Assembly (NCBI RefSeq): GCF_039697315.1
Contig: NZ_CP155619.1
Span: 4,526,001-4,590,000, forward strand
DNA from: Pseudomonas abietaniphila
Lineage (GTDB): Bacteria; Pseudomonadota; Gammaproteobacteria; Pseudomonadales; Pseudomonadaceae
Reading direction: 5' to 3'
Length of the DNA stretch: 64,000 nt
How positions within the stretch are numbered: position 1 is the first letter of the stretch; each line of letters starts with the position of its first letter. The notes beneath the pieces were generated by a model that did no database searches, was not told the DNA's origin, and worked only from the letters and a program-made list of their open reading frames with translations. Both the position numbers and the translations under genes were made by a program. Below are positions 1 through 7,458 of the stretch, piece by piece.

Positions 1-622
1 CATCGGGCAGGCCCAGATCGACGCGCTCAACGGCGTTGATACCTCCGTGCTTTCAGTAGCGGATGCGGTGAACCGGATGAACGCGGCGGTAGTGGCAGCT
101 TTGGCGACGTTGCCTTCAACCGGTACCGGCAGCGCATCCGGCAACACCTGGGAAAACAATGCCAGCTTGGTCCACACCGCTTATCAGACGGCCTTTGGTC
201 GCGATGCAGATGAGGGCGGTCTGAGGTTCTGGACCGATGCCTTACAGAACGGAACCCTCACCTATGACCGGTTACTGGCCGACCTGATCAAGGCCGGCAG
301 GAAGAACGGGGAATCGATCAAGATTCCGGGTTACGCCTCCGGAGGTGACTTTGGCGGCGGTCTCCGCCTCGTCGGTGAGAACGGTCCTGAACTGGAGGTG
401 ACAGGTCCGAGCCGCATCTATAGCGCTTCTCAGACTGCCGCGATGTTGCAGGGTAGGGGCGATAACGGCGCTGTCCTGGCGGAGCTGCGCGCGCTGCGTT
501 TGGAACTGGAAAGTATCAAGGCCAACACTCAATCCAGCGCTGTCAGTGCAAGCAAGCTCGGAAGAGTCGTGGACCGGGTAACAGACGGCGGCAACGCCAT
601 GCTCACGAAGGAACTCGCATGA
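1..622 (+). CDS. Phage tail tape measure protein, C-terminal end (partial)
   Basis: The reading frame is open from the left edge (first full codon at base 2), so only the last 206 residues are visible and the true start lies outside the window; the GTG at 47 is an internal valine. A DUF4214-like segment (TAYQTAFGRDADEGG) is followed by a glycine-rich stretch ending in VGENGPELEVTGPSRI, a C-terminal signature I know from tape measure proteins of Pseudomonas phages. Such proteins set tail length and are usually several hundred residues long. The gene overlaps the next one by four bases. Family assignment is confident; phage type is not determined. Confidence 0.85.
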   Translation, partial: IGQAQIDALNGVDTSVLSVADAVNRMNAAVVAALATLPSTGTGSASGNTWENNASLVHTAYQTAFGRDADEGGLRFWTDALQNGTLTYDRLLADLIKAGRKNGESIKIPGYASGGDFGGGLRLVGENGPELEVTGPSRIYSASQTAAMLQGRGDNGAVLAELRALRLELESIKANTQSSAVSASKLGRVVDRVTDGGNAMLTKELA

Positions 623-1527
623 AGGTCATCAAGCCACACGTCATCACTGACCTGATGATGCTCAGTACATCGGTTGCGGAGAATGACTATCCGGCTTGGG
701 CGTCTGGGGTCACCTATGCAATTGGTGCCAGGGTGATAAGAACCAAGGTCCACAGGGTATATGAGCGGTTGGTTGCAGGGGCGGGAACCGTTGCTCCAGA
801 AGTCGATACCAGCAGCCCGCCAGTCTGGATGGACGTTGGGCCTACCAATCGATGGGCGCCGTTCGACGATGTCGTTGGGACGCTGGCAACTGGCACGTCG
901 CCTCTCAGCTACGTGCTCAGCGTTGGCTTTACCGACAGTTTGGCCCTGTTTGAAATGAGGGGCCGGTATGTTGACTTGGTGATGAAGGACGGTTCGGGAG
1001 GCGCCGTCGTCTATCAAAAGAGGATCGATCTCGAGGTAACAGACATCGAGACGGTGTTTGATTGGTTCTTCGGCGACCTCGACTTACGCAGCGATATCGT
1101 CGTGACGGATCTGCCTGGTCAATACGCCAGCGCGGAACTGTCCATTACGGTCACATCAACAAGCGGCCCGGCCTCGATTGGAGTCATCAAGCCAGGCCTG
1201 ATCAGCGATCTAGGAGAAACCCAATACGGCGCCCGGGTCGGGATTGACGACTACAGCCGAAAAGAACGTGATGCCTTTGGCAACACCGTGATCACTCAGC
1301 GAGCCTACAGCAAGCGGGGCAGCTTCACGATGATGACCACCCTCGGCACCTTCAATCGCATTTACCGGACGCTGGCGGCGCTTCGGGCAACGCCTTGCGT
1401 GTACATCGGGACGGAAGAGCCCGGCTATGAGCCGCTGCTGATCTACGGCTTTTTCTCCAGCTTCAACATCGACATCTCCTACCCGGATTACCACCTCTGC
1501 TCGCTTGATATCGAGGGCCTTATCTAA
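619..1527 (+). CDS. Phage tail protein, unclassified
   Basis: A 302-residue protein between the tape measure and the tail fibre, where distal tail or baseplate-hub components normally sit. The N-terminal 75 residues are rich in Trp, Tyr and Gly (YPAWASGVTYAIG) and resemble small carbohydrate-binding modules found in phage tails. A short internal repeat is present: VIKPHVITD at residues 3-11 recurs as VIKPGLISD at 189-197, suggesting two related halves. No enzyme motif is visible. The start overlaps the tape measure stop (ATGA) and the stop overlaps the next ATG, so the three genes are probably translationally coupled. The tail role is inferred from position. Confidence 0.7.
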   Translation: MKVIKPHVITDLMMLSTSVAENDYPAWASGVTYAIGARVIRTKVHRVYERLVAGAGTVAPEVDTSSPPVWMDVGPTNRWAPFDDVVGTLATGTSPLSYVLSVGFTDSLALFEMRGRYVDLVMKDGSGGAVVYQKRIDLEVTDIETVFDWFFGDLDLRSDIVVTDLPGQYASAELSITVTSTSGPASIGVIKPGLISDLGETQYGARVGIDDYSRKERDAFGNTVITQRAYSKRGSFTMMTTLGTFNRIYRTLAALRATPCVYIGTEEPGYEPLLIYGFFSSFNIDISYPDYHLCSLDIEGLI

Positions 1528-2708
1528 TGGCAGTCACCCCACTTCCGTTTCTGGATCGGACGGCGGCAACGTTTAAAACAGATACTGATACTTTTTTCGC
1601 GCAACTACTCCCTCAATTCTCGGTGGAAGTAAATCAGGTCGCGTCTGCAGCGGACAGCAGTGCATCTGCGGCGAACTCCTCGAAGAACGCCGCCGCGACG
1701 AGTGCCGGCAACGCTGCGACGAGCGCGAGCAACGCGGCGAACTCGGCCTCTGCCGCGAACACCTCGAAAACGAACGCAGCGACAAGCGAAACTAACGCGG
1801 CAAATTCGGCAACTGCGGCCAACAGTTCCAAAAACGCTGCTGCTGGTAGTGCTTCGGCGGCGGCCACCAGCGCCACGAACTCCGAGGCCTCGGCCGTGCG
1901 CGCGAAAGCCGCAGCGGACAGCATCGCAAGCGGTCCGGTTACAAGCGTCAACGGAAAGACTGGCGCGCCGGTGCTGAACAAAGCGGATATTGGTCTCAAT
2001 TTGGTCGATAACGTATCGGTCGTCGCTCACGGCATCAAAGACGCTGGATTGATGTCGGACACTCCCAGCATTGATAGTCTTTTGCTGGGGAATGGTTGGT
2101 TTTCGTTTGGACCCAATACGACGGGCACGAAACCGCCCGGCGCCGATAGAGGTGTGTTTCTAAACTCCGGCCGGGCCTACCAAGCTGATGCTCGTATTAC
2201 TCAAATGTGGTTCGAGGAAGCCGCAAACAAGATCCATACCCGGCGCAACGTCGGTGGTACCTGGACCGATTGGCTAGAATTAACCCTGCCTTCAGTGACA
2301 GGGCTTTCCCGTAAACCTTTGACCACTGGGGAATCCAATTCAACTCAGCGCGAGTGGTCCGATACGCTGAGTATTCCAAAGTACCTTGATAAATCGATAA
2401 CAGCTTCCGCGTCCGCTGCTCAAGCGTTGGATCTCTCCCTGTACTCAATCTTTGACTATGGGCTAACCGTTAATACGACATTTTCAATATCAAATATTCC
2501 GAGCTTGGCTGGCGAGACAATTACCATTGTTGTTCGAATCAGGCAGGGGAGCACCCCTCGGACCATAACATGGTTCGGCGGTATTACCTGGCTCACGCCT
2601 GGTGGTATCGCCCCGCAAACTCCCGCAGCGAATCAGGTGGTCGAGTATATTTTTAGTACAGTCGGCTCACCTGCGAACTGGTACGGCAGAGTTGGAGCAT
2701 CCACATGA
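1527..2708 (+). CDS. Phage tail fibre protein with pyocin-knob domain
   Basis: A 393-residue fibre. Residues about 40-130 are a low-complexity Ala/Ser/Asn/Thr stretch with a regular SAAN/TSKTNAA pattern, as in trimeric coiled-coil fibre shafts. After a VNGKTG motif (about 140) comes a region like the pyocin knob family (GRAYQADARITQMWFEE, then RNVGGTWTDWLEL), which forms bulbous modules on receptor-binding fibres of phages and R pyocins. The C-terminal 150 residues look beta-rich. The gene starts in a TAATG overlap with the previous stop. The repetitive shaft creates long open frames on both strands that are not genes. Confidence 0.85.
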   Translation: MAVTPLPFLDRTAATFKTDTDTFFAQLLPQFSVEVNQVASAADSSASAANSSKNAAATSAGNAATSASNAANSASAANTSKTNAATSETNAANSATAANSSKNAAAGSASAAATSATNSEASAVRAKAAADSIASGPVTSVNGKTGAPVLNKADIGLNLVDNVSVVAHGIKDAGLMSDTPSIDSLLLGNGWFSFGPNTTGTKPPGADRGVFLNSGRAYQADARITQMWFEEAANKIHTRRNVGGTWTDWLELTLPSVTGLSRKPLTTGESNSTQREWSDTLSIPKYLDKSITASASAAQALDLSLYSIFDYGLTVNTTFSISNIPSLAGETITIVVRIRQGSTPRTITWFGGITWLTPGGIAPQTPAANQVVEYIFSTVGSPANWYGRVGAST

Positions 2709-3358
2709 GGCTAGGTCGTGCGGCTCTGATGTCCAGAGGATCTTTACCGTCGATTGCAGGCACTCCCTTCGGCGGCGGCTATTACGTTGGTCGGCTGATC
2801 GGTGATGACGGGGTCAAGTACGCCCTGATTGTCGCACCGAAGGCCACTGGCGAATGGCCGAACAGGCTTTCTTACAAGTTGTCTTCCACATCTAGCGCTG
2901 CTGCGGGTAGCGCTTGGGATGGCGCGGCGAACAGCGCTGCCCTTGTAGCCGCTGGAGTTGATGTTCATCCGATCGCAGATTTCATGATGCAAGTGAATAA
3001 CGGTGGCGGCATCAATGGCTACACAGACTGGTTTATTCCGGCACGTTATCAGTTGGAAATGGTTTACCGTAATCTAAAGACGAGCACTGCCGCTAACGCC
3101 ACGAACAGCTTGGGCATTACGAGTAACCGCTTTGCAGACCCCAACACTCCTGAATACACGGCAACTAATCCAGCACAAACATCTGCTGTTCAATTTCAAA
3201 CAGGCGGCAGCGAAGCTTTCGTGAATGACGGTTATTGGTCCTCAACTGAATATCCAACCACTGAGGGTTGGTACCAAGACATGAACGCGGGATACATGTC
3301 ACATCTATCGAAAACGTCAGGGCTCAGGTGCCGTCTTGTCAGAGCGATCAAAATTTAA
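2705..3358 (+). CDS. Tail tip protein with DUF1566-like (Lcl C-terminal) domain
   Basis: A 217-residue protein whose start overlaps the fibre stop (ATGA). It has the DUF1566 pattern: an N-terminal YYVGRLIGDDGVKYALIV strand pair, a central NGYTDWFIPARYQLEMVY block and a C-terminal YWSSTEY ... GLRCRLVRAI block. The fold is related to C-type lectin/sulfatase-modifying domains and is used by several phages at fibre tips. Placed directly after the fibre, it probably forms or decorates the receptor-contacting end. No reverse transcriptase or template repeat is visible in this window that would make it a diversity-generating target. Receptor binding is inferred. Confidence 0.7.
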   Translation: MRLGRAALMSRGSLPSIAGTPFGGGYYVGRLIGDDGVKYALIVAPKATGEWPNRLSYKLSSTSSAAAGSAWDGAANSAALVAAGVDVHPIADFMMQVNNGGGINGYTDWFIPARYQLEMVYRNLKTSTAANATNSLGITSNRFADPNTPEYTATNPAQTSAVQFQTGGSEAFVNDGYWSSTEYPTTEGWYQDMNAGYMSHLSKTSGLRCRLVRAIKI

Positions 3359-3367
3359 GGGGTTCAC

Positions 3368-3880
3368 ATGTTTGCCAATTTAGAGACGCTAAGTGTCATT
3401 GATGTGTATCAACTTCAGGGTGAATTTCCGGATACCAGCTTTCCGCCTGACCTGTCCTCTGAAACTCTTTCAGACTTCGGTTACGTCGTCTTGGAATACG
3501 ATCCGGTCCCTCAATTAGGACTGGGTGAGCATGTCGAGGCAGGCGAGGTTCGGCGCGAGGGTGATCGTGTCATCCGCGGCTGGACCATCGTGCCTCCGTC
3601 CGAGTCCGAGCTGACGTCGCTATATGAGCAAGCAGTCCAGGCCAAACTGAATGGCGCGGCTCAGGACAGGGGGTACGACAGTATTTCCACCGCCATCAGT
3701 TACGCCGAGGAGCCTGCCGTCCCAAAATTCCAGAAAGATGGAAAGGCGTTCCGCGCCTGGCGCTCAATGGTTTGGGCGTACGCCTACGAGCAGTTGGCGG
3801 CTGTGAAAGCCGGTGAGCGGGAGCAACCATCCGTAGATGCGTTTCTTCAAGAGCTGCCGACGCTGGATCTGCCAGCATGA
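3368..3880 (+). CDS. Probable tail fibre assembly protein
   Basis: A 170-residue acidic protein preceded by an AAGGGG ribosome site. The first 95 residues form a compact beta-rich part, and the C-terminal 75 residues carry a helical segment with RGYDSISTAISYAEE and WRSMVWAYAYEQL, the pattern seen at the C-terminus of many tail fibre assembly or accessory proteins in Pseudomonas and Mu-like phages. Those proteins help trimerise or attach fibres. Its place immediately after the fibre and tip genes fits. The stop overlaps the next start by four bases. Confidence 0.65.
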   Translation: MFANLETLSVIDVYQLQGEFPDTSFPPDLSSETLSDFGYVVLEYDPVPQLGLGEHVEAGEVRREGDRVIRGWTIVPPSESELTSLYEQAVQAKLNGAAQDRGYDSISTAISYAEEPAVPKFQKDGKAFRAWRSMVWAYAYEQLAAVKAGEREQPSVDAFLQELPTLDLPA

Positions 3881-4245
3881 GCCGATTCACCACCACCCTG
3901 AAAACCGAACAGGTCGGCAAGTGGACGCACACGCTGCTCGATGACCTGGTGCTGGCCGATGAGGATCAGCGCTTTATTACCGTCCCTGCGGGATTCACCA
4001 CCGACTTCGCCAGCATCAAGGTGCTGCACAACGCGTTCCTGTTCGTACTGTTCGCCTTGGTGTCAGGTTACGGCAACTACGCTGCCACCGTGCACGACTG
4101 GCTGTACACGACTGGTGCGGTCGGCCGAAAAGAAGCGGACGCCGTTCTCTACCGCGCGTTGCGCGCCGAGGGTGTTGCTCGGTGGCGTGCATGGCTCTTC
4201 TGGCTTGGCGTCAGGCTCGGAGGGTGTAAACGTTACACCGCTTAA
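3877..4245 (+). CDS. DUF1353 family phage protein
   Basis: A 122-residue protein with the DUF1353 pattern: VPAGFTTDFASI near residue 40, then a hydrophobic helix and HDWLYTTG near 70, ending in a Trp/Arg-rich helix. Members occur in late operons of tailed phages near fibre and lysis genes; no activity has been established as far as I know. It is the last gene of the continuous ATGA-linked tail block; the next gene is on the opposite strand and AT-rich. Confidence 0.75.
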   Translation: MSRFTTTLKTEQVGKWTHTLLDDLVLADEDQRFITVPAGFTTDFASIKVLHNAFLFVLFALVSGYGNYAATVHDWLYTTGAVGRKEADAVLYRALRAEGVARWRAWLFWLGVRLGGCKRYTA

Positions 4246-4254
4246 CCAAATACC

Positions 4255-4809
4255 CTAGTTGTGCATAGAGTCGAATGTCTTTTCCTCACCATATATAGAT
4301 TTATACCGAAGAAAGATGTGCGCTCGAAGGCGTGCCTTGTTCTTGACCTGTTCAAGAATCTCTTTGCTCGCGCAAGTTATTGAGACAATCTCAATCGTTG
4401 TTCCAGGTGATATGAATGATCCAATTGCGACAGATTGATGTGAGAACTGATCATCTCGTATGCCTGCTAAGAGTTTTCTAACCGCATCTGGCAAAGTTTC
4501 ATCGGTATCAATTTCTACGCCATCAATAGTTATTTTAGCCTCCACAAGGATGGCTGGGCCGACTCCATTATTAGTAATCGAATATTTATAAATGTATGAG
4601 TTCTCAAGCAGTGTTGTATGTGTCATAGAATCAAGGTGGGGAGTTACTGACAGTCGATTGTGTTTTTTTGTTGCGTTATTCTGGCTCCATGTAAACCATA
4701 GGGCGATGAATGCAGGCATCGCCGTTAACGCGAGCGTAACCCAATCCTTCCAGTCTTTCTCAGCTTGAACTCCATATATTACGTATTCGATCGTTTGGCT
4801 CATGATCAA
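4255..4809 (-). CDS. Hypothetical membrane-anchored cargo protein
   Basis: A 184-residue protein I do not recognise. One hydrophobic segment lies at residues about 23-42 (VTLALTAMPAFIALWFTW), followed by a 140-residue polar domain with a beta-sandwich-like pattern (SITNNGVGPAILVEAKI). That arrangement, one helix and a beta domain behind a basic linker, recurs in many uncharacterised bacterial proteins. The gene is clearly more AT-rich than its neighbours, runs against the tail and lysis genes, and is separated from the endolysin gene by a terminator. This fits an acquired cargo gene (moron). Function unknown. Confidence 0.7.
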   Translation of the reverse strand: MIMSQTIEYVIYGVQAEKDWKDWVTLALTAMPAFIALWFTWSQNNATKKHNRLSVTPHLDSMTHTTLLENSYIYKYSITNNGVGPAILVEAKITIDGVEIDTDETLPDAVRKLLAGIRDDQFSHQSVAIGSFISPGTTIEIVSITCASKEILEQVKNKARLRAHIFLRYKSIYGEEKTFDSMHN

Positions 4810-4869
4810 TACCCTGACAATCCTTGGTTACGAATTTCTGAATGTATTTGTAATCGTCAGTTTAAGCAC

Positions 4870-4894
4870 AGCCCGCCGCGCGCGGGCTTTTTTT
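4870..4894 (+). terminator. Rho-independent terminator between tail and lysis genes
   Basis: Inverted arms AGCCCGC (4870-4876) and GCGGGCT (4882-4888) with a five-base loop, followed by a run of seven T. It is oriented to stop plus-strand transcription just 17 bases before the endolysin start, so it lies between the tail block and the lysis genes. Confidence 0.8.
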
Positions 4895-4911
4895 CGCCTG
4901 GAGAAAAGTGA

Positions 4912-5337
4912 ATGTCTGTTACCGATAAAGATCGTGATGTGCTGGCGCGCACGCTGTGGGGTGAGGCCCGCGGGGAAGGGCTAGCCGGTATGGTGGCCGT
5001 GGCCTGGTCGATCCGGAACCGGGTCGAGGATGGCAAAGAGAAGTCGTGGTGGGGCGAAGGCTACGCCGGCGTTTGCCAGAAGCCGTACCAGTTCAGCTGC
5101 TGGAACAAGGGCGATCCGAATCAACCGTTCCTGACGGGCGCGAAGCAGATTCCGTTCCGTGAGCTGGCGCAGTGCCGGATCGCGGCCGACCAGGTGATTG
5201 ACGGGAAGGTGGCGGACCCAACCAATGGGGCGACTCACTATTACGCGGCCAGCATGCCGTCGGCGCCGAAGTGGGCGAATGGTGCGAAAAAGACGCTCAC
5301 CCTGGGCAATCACATTTTTTTCAAGGATGTGCCATGA
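4912..5337 (+). CDS. SleB-type cell wall hydrolase (phage endolysin)
   Basis: A 141-residue protein of the Hydrolase_2/SleB family. It opens with LARTLWGEARGEG, in which Glu18 is the expected catalytic acid of this lytic-transglycosylase-like fold, followed by NRVEDG, CQKPYQFSCWN and the C-terminal GATHYYA motif. In phages these enzymes cut peptidoglycan to release progeny. There is no signal peptide or membrane helix, so export would need a holin, and none is visible in the window; in Pseudomonas tail-type elements the holin is often at the far upstream end. A GGAG site precedes the start, and the stop overlaps the next ATG. Confidence 0.9.
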   Translation: MSVTDKDRDVLARTLWGEARGEGLAGMVAVAWSIRNRVEDGKEKSWWGEGYAGVCQKPYQFSCWNKGDPNQPFLTGAKQIPFRELAQCRIAADQVIDGKVADPTNGATHYYAASMPSAPKWANGAKKTLTLGNHIFFKDVP

Positions 5338-5861
5338 GTCCTGCAGGTGCGCTTTACCTGAAAATCGGCAGTGCGTTGTCGGTACTGATCGCAATCTCCG
5401 TCGTCCTCTACGGCGCTTATAGCCATGGTGAGTCGGTTGCCGACACTCGCTGGGAAGCCAAGGCCGCCGACCAGCAGGCCTTGCAGGCAAAGGGCCTCGC
5501 AGCAGCGACAACAATCAATCGGAATGAAGAGCAACGCCGGCAAGCGGCGATTAACCAGGTGGGAAAAGATGCGCGAGAACAAACGAAGTCTGCAGTTGCT
5601 GATGATGCTGGGGCTGATGCTGCTGGTGACCGGGTGCGCAAGCAAGCTGGAGCCTTTGCTGTTGGAGCAAGCTGCGCCCCCGTCGATCCCGGAGCTGCCC
5701 GCCGAAGCGCATCAGCCACCCGCGCCGCAATGGTGCTCTCCGACATGTTCCAAAGGGCTGACGAACGAGCGGGAGAGCTGGCGAAAGCTTATGACGCAGC
5801 CCGAATAGCAGGTCTGGCCTGCGAGCGGTCGTATAGCTCTCTGCGGGCAAGGGAGCGGTAA
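5334..5861 (+). CDS. Rz-like inner-membrane spanin (DUF2514-like)
   Basis: A 175-residue protein. I chose the ATG at 5334, which overlaps the endolysin stop, over in-frame starts inside that gene. An N-terminal membrane helix (residues about 8-27, YLKIGSALSVLIAISVVLYG) is followed by a long Ala/Gln/Glu/Arg-rich helical periplasmic part, as in i-spanins and DUF2514 lysis proteins. Together with the outer-membrane partner encoded inside it in another frame, it would fuse the two membranes in the last step of lysis. A CAPVDPGAARR segment falls where the nested gene encodes its proline-rich part. Confidence 0.85.
   Translation: MSPAGALYLKIGSALSVLIAISVVLYGAYSHGESVADTRWEAKAADQQALQAKGLAAATTINRNEEQRRQAAINQVGKDAREQTKSAVADDAGADAAGDRVRKQAGAFAVGASCAPVDPGAARRSASATRAAMVLSDMFQRADERAGELAKAYDAARIAGLACERSYSSLRARER
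5569..5808 (+). CDS. Rz1-like outer-membrane lipoprotein spanin, nested in Rz
   Basis: A 79-residue gene lying wholly inside the Rz gene in a different frame. It begins MRENKRSLQ, continues with a hydrophobic signal sequence and a lipobox LVTGC with Cys23 as the lipidated residue, and the mature part is short and proline-rich (APPSIPELPAEAHQPPAP). This is the standard Rz1 layout of lambda-like phages, where Rz1 is embedded in Rz. I chose the ATG at 5569 because it puts a basic N-terminus directly before the signal sequence; the frame is open further upstream but encodes no signal sequence there. Easily missed in automatic annotation. Confidence 0.85.
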   Translation: MRENKRSLQLLMMLGLMLLVTGCASKLEPLLLEQAAPPSIPELPAEAHQPPAPQWCSPTCSKGLTNERESWRKLMTQPE

Positions 5862-5865
5862 TTAG

Positions 5866-6174
5866 TTACACCGGACAAAGCGGTCCTGTCGGCCATTGGA
5901 ATTCTTCTACTGGCAGCTCGGAGAGAATCTCCCGCAGGCTGGCCCAAGGGTATTGATCTCGCCATGCCCAATTCGGGCAAATGTCTTGATGCACGAAAGG
6001 CTCAAAGTTTTTACTGGCGGGTTGGGTGGCAGCGCACTTTGTGCAGCCTATCCGGCCACCGGCAATCAATGACCAATGCTTTGTCCAGTGCAGCATGCGG
6101 ATGTCGCTCCCGTCGTAAACCGGGATCGATATGCAATCGTCTGGAAGTTTTGGATGAGCAGTATCATTCGTCAC
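5866..6174 (-). CDS. Hypothetical phage protein with CxxC
   Basis: A 102-residue protein I do not recognise, convergent with the spanin genes (4 bp gap). It is rich in Trp and Pro and contains GCTKCA at about residues 43-48 plus FVHQDICPNWAWRDQYPW at about 60-77, so Cys/His residues could bind a metal ion. Small proteins of similar style are common near the right ends of Pseudomonas prophages. Coding character is supported by its composition and by the lack of a convincing gene on the other strand. No function is proposed. Confidence 0.55.
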   Translation of the reverse strand: MTNDTAHPKLPDDCISIPVYDGSDIRMLHWTKHWSLIAGGRIGCTKCAATQPASKNFEPFVHQDICPNWAWRDQYPWASLREILSELPVEEFQWPTGPLCPV

Positions 6175-6253
6175 AACGCTTCTCCTGTAATGCCTGTCCG
6201 GTATTTCAGGCGGAAGCCGGCGAAGCCAAAGCGGGCAGCCAATGCTAATTCGC

Positions 6254-6463
6254 TCAAATCCCCTTCAGTTCGGCGCGCAGCTGGTCACGCTGTGAAGCCA
6301 AAGCGATGTTCATATCGATCAGCATCGCGATGTTCTTCCTGCACCGGCTCAGATCAACCTGAAGCGTGCGGCACTCTTCAATGAGTAACCGGGATTGCTG
6401 CTCGAGCATCTCTTCGCGCGTGAATTCGTCCGTCCAGCAATCTTTGTCAGCATCAATACCCAT
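6254..6463 (-). CDS. Small coiled-coil phage protein
   Basis: A 69-residue protein starting at the ATG at 6463, preceded on its strand by TTGGAG. The frame is open 25 codons further upstream, but the extension would run across a strong hairpin, so the shorter start is preferred. Residues 14-69 are almost entirely helical with heptad-like spacing (EEMLEQQSRLLIEE, then LIDMNIALASQRDQLRAELK), consistent with a coiled coil. No family recognised. It is transcribed away from the methyltransferase gene, with the hairpin between them. Confidence 0.55.
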   Translation of the reverse strand: MGIDADKDCWTDEFTREEMLEQQSRLLIEECRTLQVDLSRCRKNIAMLIDMNIALASQRDQLRAELKGI

Positions 6464-6499
6464 GGCTCCAATACCTCGGAGTCGATTAGTGAAAGGAGC

Positions 6500-6533
6500 G
6501 ATCGGCCAAGGTGCGCTAACACCCTGGCCGATC
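6500..6533. repeat. Hairpin with GATC at both ends
   Basis: A perfect nine-base inverted repeat, GATCGGCCA (6500-6508) and TGGCCGATC (6525-6533), with four further pairs inside (GGTG/CACC) around a six-base loop. Neither side has a T run, so it is not a standard terminator. It lies in the divergent interval between the small coiled-coil gene and the adenine methyltransferase gene, and each end carries a GATC tetramer. Confidence 0.7.
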
Positions 6534-6640
6534 ACCAAACCCGCAGCCCTTTACTGCAAGTTCAGCCACGTCTCCTGCCTTGTGCACAAAGCAAGGCAGA
6601 GTCTAACAACTGTTTATCCATACAGTAAAGGTCGTAATTC

Positions 6641-7435
6641 ATGTCCAGTCCTATCGTCCCTTGGATGGGCGGCAAGCGCCGTCTTGCCGACCGTCTCATC
6701 CCTCTTTTCCCGCCACACGAATGCTACGTTGAAGTATTCGCTGGAGGCGCGGCCCTCTTTTTCATGCGGCCCCAAGCGGCGCCCGTCGAGGTCTTAAACG
6801 ACATCAATGGCGACCTGGTGACGCTGTATCGCGTTGTCCAAAATCACCTTGAAGAATTTATTCGGCAGTTCAAGTGGGCGCTCAGCTCGCGTCAGATCTT
6901 CGAATGGCAAAAGATGACTCGCCCGGAAACGCTCACGGACATCCAGCGCGCTGCGCGTTTTTTCTACTTGCAGCAGCATGCGTTTGGGGGAAAAGTTTCG
7001 GGGCAGACGTTCGGCACGGCCACGACTGGCCCGGCCATCAACCTGCTTCGGATTGAAGAAAATTTATCGGCAGCTTGGCAGCGGCTTGCGGGCACGCATG
7101 TCGAAAATCTGCCTTGGCTTGAATGCGCGGAGCGTTACGATCGTCCTCATACCTTCCATTACATGGATCCGCCTTACTGGACCACGGCGGGTTACGGCGT
7201 AGACTTCGCCTTCGACAACTACGAGCGGATGGCTGAATTTATGCGTAGGAGCAGGGGGAAAGTCATGGTTAGCATAAATGACCATCCACAGATTCGGCGG
7301 GTTTTTGAAGGGTTTCACACTGAATCATTGGAAATTAACTATTCAAATTCTAATCGGCGGACTAATTCTGCTAAAGTTTCTAGTGAACTGTTAATAATGA
7401 ACTGGACGCCAGGAATGCTCGATGGACTTTTTTAA
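6641..7435 (+). CDS. DNA adenine methyltransferase, D12 class (Dam family)
   Basis: A 264-residue N6-adenine methyltransferase. The N-terminal PWMGGKRRL (residues 7-15) and VEVFAGGA (30-37) form the SAM site typical of D12 enzymes, and the catalytic motif DPPY is at 176-179. Length fits phage-borne Dam relatives; target specificity cannot be read from sequence. No restriction enzyme lies beside it, so it looks like a solitary methylase, used by phages to evade restriction or control genes. The 5' two thirds have host-like composition, whereas the last 180 bases are much more AT-rich, like the following gene, suggesting a recombination junction inside the gene. Confidence 0.9.
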   Translation: MSSPIVPWMGGKRRLADRLIPLFPPHECYVEVFAGGAALFFMRPQAAPVEVLNDINGDLVTLYRVVQNHLEEFIRQFKWALSSRQIFEWQKMTRPETLTDIQRAARFFYLQQHAFGGKVSGQTFGTATTGPAINLLRIEENLSAAWQRLAGTHVENLPWLECAERYDRPHTFHYMDPPYWTTAGYGVDFAFDNYERMAEFMRRSRGKVMVSINDHPQIRRVFEGFHTESLEINYSNSNRRTNSAKVSSELLIMNWTPGMLDGLF

Positions 7436-7458
7436 TAAAATATGGAGTGTAAAAGCGC

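Noticed and set aside
1605..2030. Several long open frames on both strands across the tail fibre shaft
   Set aside because: They arise from the repetitive Ala/Ser codons of the fibre gene and encode Arg- or Ala-only low-complexity products without ribosome sites.
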